Source: Balneolaceae bacterium
Lineage (GTDB): Bacteria > Bacteroidota > Rhodothermia > Balneolales > Balneolaceae
Length of the DNA stretch: 5,574 bases
NCBI GenBank assembly: GCA_007127395.1
Contig: SKZL01000214.1
Location: 1 to 5,574, forward strand
Reading direction: 5' to 3'
The notes under the pieces are model-generated. The model searched no databases. It had not been told where the DNA came from and saw only the letters and a list, made by a program, of their open reading frames with translations. Positions 5,489-5,574 of the stretch are shown here, piece after piece (positions within the stretch are counted from its first letter, which is position 1; the number at the start of each line of letters is the position of its first letter). The position numbers and the translations under genes were made by a program.

Positions 5489-5574
5489 GGTTCAGGGTTC
5501 AAAGGGTTCAGGGTTCAAAGGGTTCAGGGTTCAAAGGGTTCAGGGTTCAAAGGGTTCAGGGTTCAAAGGGTTCA
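5489..5574. repeat. 16-bp tandem repeat abutting the permease start codon
   Basis: The unit GGTTCAGGGTTCAAAG is repeated exactly five times (5489-5568), plus six bases of a sixth copy at the window end. Each unit consists of two related parts, GGTTCAG and GGTTCAAAG, so it may derive from a heptamer repeat. On the minus strand it forms the leader of the first permease and leaves no ribosome binding site. TGA triplets in it close all three minus-strand frames. The repeat may continue outside the window. Confidence 0.97.

Noticed and set aside
5489..5574. CRISPR array
   Set aside because: The 16-bp units are contiguous and identical with no variable spacers; a simple tandem repeat.

Overview
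The window reads as chromosomal DNA of a Gram-negative bacterium from the Bacteroidota/Rhodothermota/Balneolota side of the tree. Three things point there: gene starts mostly sit behind A-rich stretches without a Shine-Dalgarno sequence, the degraded fragment at 475-603 ends like an outer-membrane beta-barrel (terminal Phe), and the protein families match that group. This placement is an inference from style, not from a marker gene.

Layout. 1-150: AT-rich DNA with two small palindromic structures, then a 7-bp tandem repeat. 152-472 (+): a VapC-like PIN-domain protein that has lost its N-terminus. 475-603 (-): the last 42 codons of an unrecognised, probably outer-membrane, protein with no start. 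637-1470 (+): cysE, serine O-acetyltransferase. 1471-1774: a 304-bp spacer made almost wholly of degenerate heptamer repeats and one arm of a large inverted repeat. 1775-2653 (+): cysM, cysteine synthase B. 2654-3008: a 355-bp spacer with a TGAGACG tandem repeat, the other arm of the inverted repeat, and a terminator for the minus-strand operon. 3009-4253 and 4259-5488 (-): two tandem MacB/FtsX-like ABC transporter permeases, translationally coupled. 5489-5574: a 16-bp tandem repeat that touches the start codon of the first permease and runs off the window.

How the genes work together. CysE acetylates serine and CysM replaces the acetate with sulfur, so the two plus-strand genes form the last two steps of cysteine synthesis, although 304 bp of repeat DNA separates them. 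The two permeases lie convergent to them and probably form a heterodimeric membrane core; the partner ATPase and any membrane-fusion protein are not in this window.

The most unusual signal is in the spacers, not the genes. Every sizeable spacer is occupied by short tandem repeats, mostly of 7-bp period with different unit sequences, and several begin exactly at a start or stop codon. cysM is enclosed by a 151/144-bp inverted repeat (about 97% identical apart from one 7-bp unit, 82 bp perfect), which could permit inversion of the gene. I found no CRISPR array, tRNA, rRNA, transposase or complete new defence system.
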